A stretch of 64,000 bases of DNA from Erythrocercus mccallii (Eukaryota > Chordata > Aves > Passeriformes > Dicruridae), in NCBI GenBank assembly GCA_013397435.1, contig VZRG01002004.1, forward strand, positions 8,625-72,624. The letters run 5' to 3'. Under the pieces are notes generated by a model. The model ran no database searches and was not told the DNA's origin. It worked only from the letters and a program-made list of their open reading frames with translations. This document shows, in pieces, positions 25,873 through 38,022 of the stretch; within the stretch, counting starts at the first letter, position 1, and every line of letters begins with the position of its first letter. The position numbers and the translations under genes were made by a program.

Positions 25873-28800
25873 CTTTCTTTCCCACACAAAACTTAATTCT
25901 TTATTGCTTCCTTCACTTCAGCTGTTTCAAGCATCAGGATATGCCAATCTGTGCAATCTTTGCCACAGGAAAGCAGGGTTCAGCTCTGTGTTAAGCCTGG
26001 CTCCTAATCCTGCTGATGAAAGATCACTCTTTGTTTTACTCAGCTGAGGTGCCCTTCCCAATCTGCAGTTACAGCATGCAGCTGAGTGGTTGCACAGATT
26101 CTGTGTCCTGACAAGAACTCCAAGGCTGACTCGTCAGATTTACCTTGCAGACAGTTCAGCGTGGAAGAGAGGAACCCATGCAAGGGCTGGAGATGGAAGC
26201 AGCAGGTGGGAGCTGGATGGGAGAGTCTCCAGTGTACTCCTGTGACCTGAGCTAAGTCAAGTAAATCCTTTTATTAAATCTTCCCTGGCTTGGTACAGCC
26301 CTTCCATTGATATCTAAACATTTTTGTTGATGAGAAATTGGAAATGGATAAGAAATTTTAAATGGATAACCTCAGATACCTTCAAAGGATGTTCATATTT
26401 TACTTCAGAATACTTTCAGTTGTGAGGATTAGGTGGGTAAATTGCTTTAACCAGAGCATTAGCATAACCTGTTATTGAAATTGATGCTCTTAGGGCAGGG
26501 GTACCAAGGTAGTCAGGTGTATTACAGCACACACTTGGGGAAAGCTGGTGGCACTTTGCCTCCTGGACTGGTGAGGCAGTTTTGCAGACTCCACTTTCTG
26601 CATCTCCTTATCTGGGCCCCTGACTGCCCCTGCACAGCTGGCCCACACTGGCTGGCAGTCTATGAACTAATATCATTGACGTTTATTGACTGGAAGTCTT
26701 TGAATATTATGTTTGTGTGGAGTTTATTTGAGCAATACAAATCCCTATTTGGCAGGCAGTTTCAGTTCCCTCTAAAGAGGCTTGTCTGTGATAGTTTTGC
26801 TACTTTAACTACAGTGGTATAATTGAAACTGCAACACAGAAAATACTCGAGGGAACAGGCAATTATACTGGTTGCAAATTGTTTATATTGACCTAGCATA
26901 TTACAGAACAAAATGAACTATACCAAAATGATGTCTTCTATCAGTTTCTGTCAACATATTACTCTAAGCAAAGGTTTTATCCATGTATATTGCCTGGCCT
27001 CAAATCCTCTTTCTAACAGATTTAGGCATGCTGGTATAATATAAATGCTTTCAAATTTAATAGAATTCCAAAGGGAATAATATTTTCTCCTCCTCCCCCA
27101 AAATCTCCATATCTGACAAGTCTAAACTCAATGTTGATACCTGCTTGGGTAGAGATATTTTTTCATAGATCCCTTTGACTCCACAGACTGTAAGCAATGC
27201 TGTGAGCACACTGTGATGTGTATGAAAGTAAAGAGTGGCTCTTCCTTCTTATCTCAGTTGCTTTGATGGCATTGAGAAGATAAAGAACATGCTGTTGCAT
27301 TTGATGAAGGGAAAATAAAGAATTAGCAACAGAAACTATATTACCCAAACCTTTGCCTGCAAACAACTTTGAACAGGTCTTTGGGTTGCTTTGATTATTT
27401 TTTTTTGTTTGCATCTGCTTGACTGGTCCAATGTCTGGAATAGCTAGAAGGTGTCAAAGAAGGAAATAGAAAGAACAGGCACCTTAAGCATAAGATTTTG
27501 GTTGCCTGGATTTCTGACATGCAGTGAATGAGCTTGTCTCAGTGTTCCTGTCACCTCCTGAAGACCTGACATCTTCCTGAGAGGTTGGAGGAGACAAGGA
27601 GGCAGCAAGGGAAGGATGGCAGTGACATACACAGGTTTGTAGGCATCATACTACAAAAGCAGGGCAGGACCCAGGGCTCGCTGCTGCAGCTCCCACCCAG
27701 GCTGCCTCAGCAGTGCTTTGGGCTGGGTGTGAAATGAAGCCTTTGGCTCACCCCATGTTTAGCTTGTGGCTAGTTCAGTAATTCCCAGCACAGCTGGCCA
27801 GGTCCCAACAGATCCTTCTACAGGTATTTAATTCTCCCCATGCACTCCCCAGAGAGTCAAAGAGTGGAGCCAGGGTACACAGCACTGGGAATTCCCCGAG
27901 GCATTGGCTCATAGGGTTCATACATCATTATGTTCTACCAGGTGATATCTGTTAAAAATTCAGTCTTGCCTTCTTCTGGATGGATTCTTTCTTTAAAAGG
28001 GGTGTTGGCTCCTAAGCCACTTATGGTATTCAGTGCTTCTCATCTGTCAGTCTTTGCTGTGCTGAAGATTCCACATCTGTTTACAAAATGTTCAAAGAAA
28101 GAGGAATTTGGGAGATGACCTGAAAGGCCTCCTGTGTGCTTTTAGCCAGCACTTCTCTCTGTAGATTGCAAAAGGTTTTATAGCTCCTTTTCTCCTTTTT
28201 TCTCCACTTCCATTCATTCTTTGTACAGCTCCTTGCTTTTTCCCCTTAGATAACTGTAATCACATACCAGATTAAACCTAAAAAGGCATGTTTAGGGGTT
28301 TTCTTGTCTTTATCTTTTGTGCACCACACAAGTGCAGCAAGAAATAGATTATTCTCAAAATTTTCTCTGCCCGTAGCATGAGATGGTTTTCATTCCACCA
28401 GTGGTATTTTACCTGCAGAAACCATATTGTTGATTTCAAAGAAAACAAAAGCTGTATTACTTGTGAAGTTGTTTGGTAGGAGAGGAGAAATACTTCTAAA
28501 TGTTTTCCAAACATAATGTTTAAAACATTTTGTAATGTAGGGGCAGTCTGAAAAGCAACATCTCTCAAACTGAATTGGATACTAAGGCATTGTCAGATCA
28601 AGACTATTGTGAAATATCGCCAAGGGAGGATTAGATTGGAATTAGATTGGACAACATGGACAAAGATGTGCTGACTAATCTGCAAATTAGCAAAAGGAAA
28701 ATCTGTTCTCTAATGGTATCCAAAAGGGAGTTAAAATCTGCCACTTGCAGAGCACTGGGAAGGTATTTGAAGGTAATTTGTTATAGCTCTGCCCTCACTG

Positions 28801-31608
28801 TCAGCTGCAGACTCACCAAAGAAAACTTTTATCAAGAGATCCTTTTTTGTTTAAATGCCGGGGATATTGACTCTTTTACGACATGTTACTGTTGCAGTAC
28901 CAAAGGAAAGCTTCTGCTGCTATGAAATTTTAGGGTTCCCCACTTTAAACTGAAGAATTTGCATTGCTTTTCCTTGATGTTGAGAGAAACTCATTCTGCA
29001 TAATGGAATCAAAGAAATCATGGTTTCTCTTTGTTCCTTCCACTGCTCAATGACCAATGTGTGTGATCTCACCATGCACAGTTAATTTTGTAGCCACCAA
29101 ATAAATTTTTTGTAAATGTCCACAACAGTTTATCACCATGAGAGCAAGATGTGGAGCCTGTCTCTTGAATTGCCATAATTTTATAGTTCACAGTTGATGG
29201 AGCTTTGTGGGTGGCCTGGAGCCAGCTCTCTGTGTTGCTGTGTGGAGGAGTCAGAGACAGAATCTGCCCTCATTATTTCACCAGTAAGTAAAATAATTTG
29301 TGGACTTTAGGGAACCCTGTTCATGTCAGAAGGTAAGAATAGAGGATCTGTTCCTTTTCTAGGAGGTGTCTTGCAGCTGAGATTCAGCCCTTCCTGGAGC
29401 CTGGAGGATGGCAAACTCCCCTGCTGTCCTAGTGATGATTCTTTCTTCCTGCCACCCTGACTCCCTCCCATGATCAGTTCCTATCTATCTCCACACTTGA
29501 ATCCTCCTTGTCCTCTTACCTGGTTATCCTTCTCATGCCATCTCTGCTGACCTCCTGTCCCCTTTCCCCAGGCTCTTCCTGCCACCCCACTCCCCATCCC
29601 CACAGTGGCTGATGTCCTCAATACCGAGTGGAGAGGGACAGACATTACTTGATATCCTTGTTGCCACATAACTACATTTCCATATTGTGAGGAAACATGC
29701 CAAAATCCTGTTCCTCCCAAAGCAAATTGGGAGCTATCACCAGCTGGTAACAGCTTGCAGACACAACTTGCTGACTTGGAAATATTCTTGACAGAAGCAA
29801 TAAAACTCAGATTATCAGTCCTTGCTATCATGAAGACTTTAAATCAAATATGTTCCAGCATCTGGTTAATGATCAAAACAAATCCTTTAAAAAAACCAAA
29901 CCACATACACAAAACCAAAAAACCAAAAACCCAAAAACATTATTTCCTGATAGGCTTAATAACCTGGAATTATAGAGACCATTTATATCAAGTTGGGAGA
30001 CTGACTTGTGACTACCAGTGAAGTGTGAATCAGAGATTCTTCTTAAATCCACAGTGTCTGCTCTACAAAGGATCCCACCAAGCCAGACACAACATATCAG
30101 CATTCGTTGTACAATCCTCAGCAAGCAGAAGGTCCCTGAGTTAATCATTCTCTGGTTTAACAGAGAGGAGGAGACCAGTGCTCAAGGTTTGTGAATAACT
30201 TTGTAGCCTGCTGCTGGCTTTTTTTTTTCTTGTTCACATAAGAAGCTTGGGCTGTTTTTGACTGGTTGTCTAAACGGGCAGTGGTTGAACTTGGATTATT
30301 CAGATAGCAAAAGGAAAAATAATTTTGGGCATCACACGGCTATCTTAAAATTTTATTTAGAAACATTGCCACAGACTGCCTTTCTGTTTTGCTAGGTAGA
30401 TACAAGCAGATATATATATACTGCAGAATTTGCCATCTAAGAGAATACATCTGAGGTAGGTCCTCAGCAAGTGATATCAGGCTCGTCTCTAGTGTCTACA
30501 AGAAAATCTTGATTGAACCCAGGAGAAAAAAAAATCCCTGAATAAATGTCAATATTTCTTCCAAGCAAAAATAATGCTGCCAAAAATTCCCTGATGATCC
30601 TGATTAATGCAGAGCTCATGTTATTCTCTGCCTTTGGAATAAAGCATATTCATCAGAGTTCAAGTATACAAAGGAGAAAAAAGATACTCGGAAGGAATAA
30701 TTGTAGTGAGTGGCTGCTCAGTTTTGCCCTTCAGGATCTGTCAGTGTGACCATGACCATTTTTTTGAATTACCTGTTCATAGCAGTCAGTGACCGTTTTC
30801 TGCTCTTATGCCCAGTGCATTTAAATCCCCGCTCCTCAGCCTCTTCCAAGATCACCTTCCCTCTCCACTCACTCCTGTATTCCAGTCACCAAGGCCTCAA
30901 ACCTTCTCCCTTTTCCATGATCCCAGGCCGATAAGTATTCACATGCAAAGTTTGTTTTCTTTTTGGAAATTCTGATTGTTTTCCAGCTTTCAAGCTGTTT
31001 TCAAATTACTTCCCCACTCTAATTAAAAGTGCTGTGACAGAGGCAGGCTTTAGCAAGATGCTTTGCTCCCTTCATGTCTGTCCTATTTGGATCTGAAAGG
31101 ATGTTGGCTGAATGTTGGATATCCTCAGAAATCCTTCAATTACAGTGAAAGCTGCCAATTTACAGACCCTTGAGCATTCTCACTGTTCACACACAATGTG
31201 ATTTTTTGTGAATCAGGTTCACAGCTACTTAAAATTACCAGCTCTTTGGGTTTTTTTGTTAATACTGTGCTTCCTTTCCTTCCCAGTGAAGGAATGGGAG
31301 CCACAAGTAGCCTGGGACAAATGTCTGGTCAGCTGTGAGGAAAGTCTGAGAGAGAGAGAGAAAGTGAGAAAGAGAGAGGGGAAAGAAGAGATAAAAGAAA
31401 CTGTCACGATTCCTATGTTCAAGTGTCTCCAGGTAGGCTAGTGTTGCTCTCTGTTAATGAAATACCATGTAGTTTCTAAGAAATGAGAAACCAGTGAATT
31501 TTAAAGCATTTTTAAAAATTGGCCTTAAATTGAAAGGGATTTTACTTTCCTGCAGACTTCCTGGTCTGTTATAGTATTGTCACAAACACAGTTGAATTGC
31601 TGATGCTT
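25873..31608. other. Unique-looking non-coding stretch
   Basis: No gene or repeat family is recognisable over 5.7 kb. 27660-27860 is somewhat GC-rich. 29880-29940 is a CA/A-rich low-complexity run ('accaaaa' units). 31348-31401 is a purine run of GA repeats. Frames of 83 to 116 codons occur on both strands at the density expected by chance. Confidence 0.6.
31348..31401 (+). repeat. GA-rich low-complexity tract
   Basis: A run of 'gagagaga' grades into 'gaaagtgagaaagagagagggg' type purine sequence, about 54 bases almost without pyrimidines. It is a simple repeat that could form a triplex, but no functional context is visible. Confidence 0.8.
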
Positions 31609-31768
31609 TCATAGAATCACCATGATTGGAAGAGACCTTTAAGATCAGTGAGTCCAACCATCAGCCCAGCACTAGCACTGTAACCCCTCATTTACTAAAC
31701 CACATCACACAGCACCAAATCTGGACACCTCTTAAACACCTCCAGGGATAGTGTTTCTGCCAACAATA
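31609..31768 (-). mobile_element. Short CR1 3' end, antisense
   Basis: Reading the plus strand, the fragment opens with 'tcatagaatcaccatgattgg' (the reversed CR1 terminus). It continues with 'aagagacctttaagatca' and 'gagtccaaccatcagccca', then reaches 'ttaaacacctccagggata'. This is the standard antisense order of the CR1 3' end. Only about 160 bases remain, so it is a very short 5'-truncated insertion. No coding part is left. Confidence 0.9.
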
Positions 31769-31809
31769 GGACATCATACTTTAGTCATAAATGGCAAAGT
31801 GGCCACTGG

Positions 31810-31816
31810 GTTTTTT

Positions 31817-31848
<32 letters not shown>

Positions 31849-31851
31849 TAA
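31810..31851 (+). repeat. T-rich and GTTT microsatellite
   Basis: Homopolymeric T with G interruptions passes into four GTTT units. It lies about 40 bases right of the short CR1 end, but that CR1 is antisense, so this is not its tail. Confidence 0.8.
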
Positions 31852-34800
31852 TGCACTGCAAGAGTACCTAGCTGACAGCATTCAGAAGAAAAAACATTAC
31901 CCTCAGTTTTCATGTTAGAGCTTTTCATGCAACAGCTCAGCTTAGTCCCAGCTGAATCTTCAGTTGTCACCATATAAAGGGCTTAAACAGAATTATAATT
32001 ACCTTCATGCTGGATACCATGTCAAACCAAACATGTATGTGCAACACTCGTGTAATAAGACTGCCTTTATTTTGCAGGACTCTTTTGAATGTAAGAATAG
32101 TGTAGCCATGAAATAAGTGTGGTACAACTGTGATGAACTGCAGTTCAATAAACATGGGTAGGAAAGGAAGCAAAGGTTTCTGTAAGTGACATTCACTGAC
32201 CTCAATTGCTTTCAGGCTTGCAAAACTTCATGTTTAGTGAGATACTCTGTCTGTCTCCTCAGAGTGGTTTCTGTCCCCTTAATGCTCTGAGCTACATGAT
32301 ATTCCCTGTCCCTCCTAGATATGGTAGACACAGATGGTCTTATGATTATCCTCAAGTCTTTAGAATGAGCTGTAAAATATTAATTTAAGCTGTCAATTAA
32401 TTGATTGAATAATCATTGAACATTATGATCCTTAAGTTATTAACCTGTACTCATGCCTTGGGTATCACTTTGATGGGCAAGAGTCGTAAGAGTGGTTTGG
32501 CAGATTGGTCTCCGTGATGGAGAGTACAATGGGCACAGGTACATTCCTCTCAAGGAATGCAGTAAAAATGTTGTATGTGCAAATCAGGCAGGTTAAATAA
32601 AAAGTATGTTCCATGTATGTTCACTGAGTATCTGGGGAGCAAGGGTATGGCCAATCAGCACTGGCAGCTGGAGCCATTGCTCCTTCTCTCAGCTTCAGCA
32701 GCCATCTTGTGCTAGGTATCTGCTGCAAAGATGCCAAAGCAATTAACAGCTATTGGCCAAATGAATAAATTTCCCCATGGAAAAGCTTTTCCTAAATGAT
32801 AGTTTGCCTCTTATCTGTCTTCAGATAAAGAAGCACAGTGGAAAATCCTGTGTTACAACAGCTTCTCAGTCCTGACATTGCTTCATTAAGTCAGACTTCT
32901 AATGGCTAACGCCTAGACAATGAATCAAAGCACTTGCCTGCACAAGATATTGGATAAACTCAAATAATAAATAAGTAGGTAAAAACCATGGGTTTTTTCT
33001 GAATTATTAGGGGGAAAAATAACTAATATTGCCAGGTAGCTAATTCATAATGAAAAATTTGATTAGCTCCACATCTGGGTTTCCTGGCTTTTTTTCAGCA
33101 TAAGAAAGACAGCTGGCTTGTCTTGAAAGAGTGTTTTAATGATTAGTTCTTTATTAATATTATGTTTCTTTTAGGTGCTTTGTGTTAATACTTCAAACAT
33201 GCATCACTGGCAATATGAGTATGGCCTAGTTTTTTAATGCAAAATATCATGTTTCCAAGTATTTTCCAAAAGCCTGAATTACCACAGTTTCTGTTGGGAA
33301 AAAAGAAAGGAGGAGGGAATTAAATAAACAAAAGCACCTGGCAACCCCAATTGTTGGTGTAGAACAGGCAAGTTTTGCAACAGCACTTAAAATGAGTGGG
33401 GTTTTTTTCCAAAGTTAATGAGTAGAGTTGCAACAAATATCAATGGTAACTCTCCTGATAGAATGCAGGAACCAGCAAGACTCTAAATGCCTAGAATGAG
33501 GGAAACAAAATGGAGAGTAAATACATTGGTCTAAAATCTACACATCATTTAAAGATATTTGAAATGGATACTTTAAACATAGTACAAAGTTATAAAACAC
33601 AGACATATATTTTTATTTGCCAGGGTTGGTGTGAGAAAACAATGGTGTGCTTGGTGCAAAGTAGCCACTGGAAAAATGTATGGAACAAGGCATCACTAGA
33701 GAAGTAAATGACAGCCTACAAGAGGAGAATAGAATATAGATAATGAGAGTCAGAAAAACGTACAAAGTTATGATGAGATGGTAGTCCCAGAACCTCAGAA
33801 GATCTGGAACCTTTTGCCTGGTGAATTACCAAGTAAATATGTCCTCAGTGCTTATAGCCAAAAATGGTGCAGTATTGTTGTGTTTTGAGGAAGAATGTGT
33901 TATTTTTTGAGGGATAATCACAAAGTTTGGTAGGTGAATGAAGCCAGGTGCTCCAGCAGCACATGTCAAAGCAGAGGACAGTAGTTCAAGGAGAATACAT
34001 GGCTCAGACATGAAGAGCAGAGGGGCCAGGAGCTCCAGGTGTCAACCGCAGCACAGGAAGAGCACGGCGGGCACAGGAGAAAACACTGCGGGGTTCGTCT
34101 CACGAGTGCTGCCAGGAGTGAAGTCTGATCTCGGTGGCAAACAGCAGGGGCCAGCTATTTATTCAGGCAGTCTCAAGCAGTTCAAATAGATTGCTGATAG
34201 AAAGGCATGAATAAACCACCGTTTGGCTCAGTGCCACGAATTTCACTTTGTTGAAGGTTTGAGTTGAATAACTCCTCCAAAATAGGCTGCTGGATTTAGA
34301 CAGTGTTTCCTTGTATATGAGGTACTCAGTTGAAAGGGAATTGAAATGGTAGGGCAAAATATGCCAGAGATGGACTGAAACCACAAGTTTTGATTTGCAT
34401 CCAACTTTAGCATTTTCTAAACCAGACAATGGCCTTCTATAGAAAGAGAAAGTGCTTTTTCTATCTGCCATCTTTCACAAATACAGGTTATTCAAAGTGT
34501 GATGTGAACACCAACAATTCAGTCAATGCATCACTCAAGAAAACAGCTATCAGTGGCATCAGTTTTTTAATCTGAGTTTGGAATATGAAAATGTAATTTG
34601 CCTGTTGACACATACTCATGAGTCATCAGAGTTTTGTAAGAACACTTGCTCTACAGCAGCAGAAATTTTGCTATTGGTTTCACTAAGTCAGAATTTTATC
34701 CAATACCAAAAGATCATGGATAGTAAGTGTTGCTGACCAGTAGCATTTATATTTGGTTTCTCAACCTTCTTTTGGTTGTGACTTTATTTCTAACTGTTCC

Positions 34801-37800
34801 CTCTTCTTACAGGTAAAAGAGCATAACTGACTTTATTTTGGTTTTCATTCTGCATCCACAATAAAACTTTTGTCCACTCAGACTGTTAAAAAGTCCGAGC
34901 TATCATTTTCTTCTTCCAGTTATGGAATATAGTTTTCTTTATTTCCTCCAATTACCTATGATTTTATAGCATGTTGTCTGAAAGAATAATGGTAAGAAAT
35001 CTGTGAAGGAAGAAAGCAGGTAATATTTCTGGGAGACTTGTCACTAAGGTCACCACTGCATGTCATTTTACCTGTAATGCATTTTGCCCTGTGTGCTTGG
35101 GAAGAAACTGAGAAATACAAAAATCAAGGGTTTATTCTGGCTCCAGTAATGATAGACCTCATCTCTGTGTGAGTTGTTGATACACTAATGTTTTTGTGAC
35201 TTGAGTTAATGATATTAATCCTAACACTAGAAATTATTTCTTGAGAATTTTTGTGCTCAAGTCTTGGAATGAATTTTCCAGTTCCATTTACTTTTCAAGA
35301 TGCCCTTACATAAAATTTGAGTATTTTAGTACATTTATTTTCCTAAAATTGTGTAAGCTGAGAAAGGTTCTCCAGAGAAAGACAAGGCTTGAATTATAAA
35401 ACTCCTGATGATTGATCCTGTGGATTCTGAGGTGTTAGTTTCCAGTGTAATCCTTACCATTATTTTGAACATACAAAAATAATTGCCTCAATTCTTTTCT
35501 CTGTGCAAATGTGGCTCATGCTGACAGAGTAGTCAGACTGTTTGTTTCCAGAAATATCCAGAAAAACCAGATATAGCTGTTAATCTTCCCTAAAATAGTT
35601 ACTGTAGGGTTAAATAGCTTCAAAACTTGAAGTTTGAAATTAACAGCAGTTTACAATATTCTTCACTCATATAATTTTTCATCTTTTTTACTTTTGCCCT
35701 TTTACAAAAATCCCACAGACTTTCCGGAAACTGCTGACCTACAGCTTTGAGCAGTAAATTCTATTCTTCTGTTTCATGCCATGAAAAAATAGGCAGAGTT
35801 TGAGGGTGTAACTTTTGAAAGCAGTTTTATTTGCTATGGGCAACTGCAGGCAAAATTTTTGGAGGTAAGCTGCCTTCATACCTACTTGTATCTACTGAGC
35901 CAGTTTCTGATTTTTATGGTCTTAACTTTTAGCACAGAAATACCAAAGAATGTTTTTTTCTTTTCAAAGCACAGAAAGAGTTAAAAGAGTGAAAGTCTTC
36001 CACAGATTCAGTAGAATTACAACAAGCTCTGACCTGTAGTGACAATCCTGGATAGTGTTTGTCTGTATTCATTTTTATTGAAGGGCTTCCATTAAAGCTA
36101 TGAGGTGTTAGCTTTGCTAGAAGTCTCACAATAACTGAATAAAATAAACAAAAAAGAGGATTTTTGGGCTTCATTTCTGTTGAAGCATGTTTTCAACATA
36201 TTATTTGATTTCTAAACCATATCCAAAGTGACAAAGTGCCAGAACAATAAAACATTCTTCCTTGCTTGCAGAACAAATCGCCTCTCATAGCAAAATGTTG
36301 GGTGCAGTTGGAGCCTATCCTCAGCATGTTGTGGGGATCTGTGGAGAAGAAAAGACTCAAAATAGAAACATGTCTGAGCAGAAGAACACTGCTAAGGCAG
36401 TGATAGTTGGTAAGGAGGAGAAACCAAATCATTGGTCCTGATCCTACTTCTCAAATCAGTAGGAAGACTTGTGAATTTCACTCTGTAGAAGTGAATTTCT
36501 ATGTTCAAAGGTATTACTCAAGGCAGAGAAACTGTGAATGTCCTCTAAATACAGTAAAAATAAAAGTAAGTGGAAAGAGAACCTCCCTGCACCATACTAT
36601 TCTTTTTTCCATTCTTTAGTTTAATCTGGCTGACATTTAATACTGTTTATTATTAGCAGAGATTCTGCTGTAGCTCTCACAGTTTTAGGTCATGAGCAGG
36701 TCTAATGTAGAGCATAGACATTTGTCACTAGACCAAAGCTGTTGAAATTCAATTAAAAATATGACATTAGACCCAAATCAGCAACAGAAATGCACTGATA
36801 TTCCACAGTATTCTGTCTGCAGAATATTGTCCCAGACACAGCAAAATGTGAGACAACAGCTCCAGGGTGACCCTACCTGCAGCATCAGCTGCAAGCTAGG
36901 AGAGAATAATTTAAATAAATAAGACTCATATCTGGTGCCAAGCAAAGACTGTCCTGCACACTTTTTACTCCAAGACCACAGTAAATAACATGTGGAGAAA
37001 CTTGGGAATAAACATTGTAAGAACGAAAAAGTCAGACCACAGGTCCAGCTGGGTAAGTACCCCGTTCCAATGGTGACTATTAGCAATTGTTTGGACTAGA
37101 GGGTAAACCCTTTCACAGCACACTGCAGTTTAAACCCTTCAGCTGCCAGGGGCTGCTTTTCTGTTTCAGTGTACTGTGCACCGGGGTGACTGGTGTGCAG
37201 ATTCCCTTTGCTACATCGTGTATGTGCAAGAACTGGGAGATTTCCAGAACTACTACAGTTGGCTTTGGGGTTTTCTTCTTTGGTTGGATTTTTTTGAGAA
37301 ACAAAAATATGGATGGGAGGAACAATAAAGCTAAATTACTTGAGACATGGGTAGGAGATTTACTATTTACATGGATAGGAAGCATGACTGAAACTCAGGA
37401 AATGGCTAATCATTCCAGATTTCTTTGAGAAGCTGTAGAAAACTGGAACACTGACAGCAGCAGGAATCTAGACAAATGGTACAAGCTTCAATGAAAATGT
37501 CTCTAACATCCTTATATGTGGGTTTTTTTGGGTTTGTTTTTGGGTTTGGTTTTTTTTTTGTTCCTCTGTAGATTTTTTTATATGTTTTGGAAGAACAGGA
37601 TATACTCCTGTGTATACTTGTTTGGTTGGTTGATCTGTAGGTGTGAAAAAAATACTGAGTATATGTTCACAATTGGTGGTGAAGATCTCCAAAAGTTTCC
37701 TGTAATTAAAGACTGTATGATGTGAGGTTTGTTTCTAGAGACCATCCAACATTTAAGCCAATGGGACAGACTATGCATGAAGGACGTCACAGAAGCTGAT

Positions 37801-37971
37801 CAGGTCCAGACATATTTTTAATGTAACATGGACAGCATGTGTTGTTCTCTCAAAGTAAAACATACTAAAGTTACTGAATCACAATGATGTTTCTGCTTAG
37901 AAGTCTTCTAAATATTATATGCAGAAAAAAAGTCCAGATCTAAATTTCTAATAATGTTTTTGATCAAAAGT

Positions 37972-38022
37972 TATATCAATTATATTATATCAATTATAAT
38001 TATATAATCCAGTTATATCAAT
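37972..38022 (+). repeat. AT-rich 'ttatatcaatta' repeat
   Basis: Three copies of 'ttatatcaat' occur within about 50 bases, joined by 'tatatta' and 'tataattatataatcc'. Parts are self-complementary, so it could extrude hairpins. It is a simple repeat without recognised family membership. Confidence 0.7.

Noticed and set aside
26100..26330. Possible fourth LTR end ('cttttattaaatcttccctgg')
   Set aside because: Only the ATTAAA-like core resembles an LTR. No conserved block order or terminal motif could be recognised.
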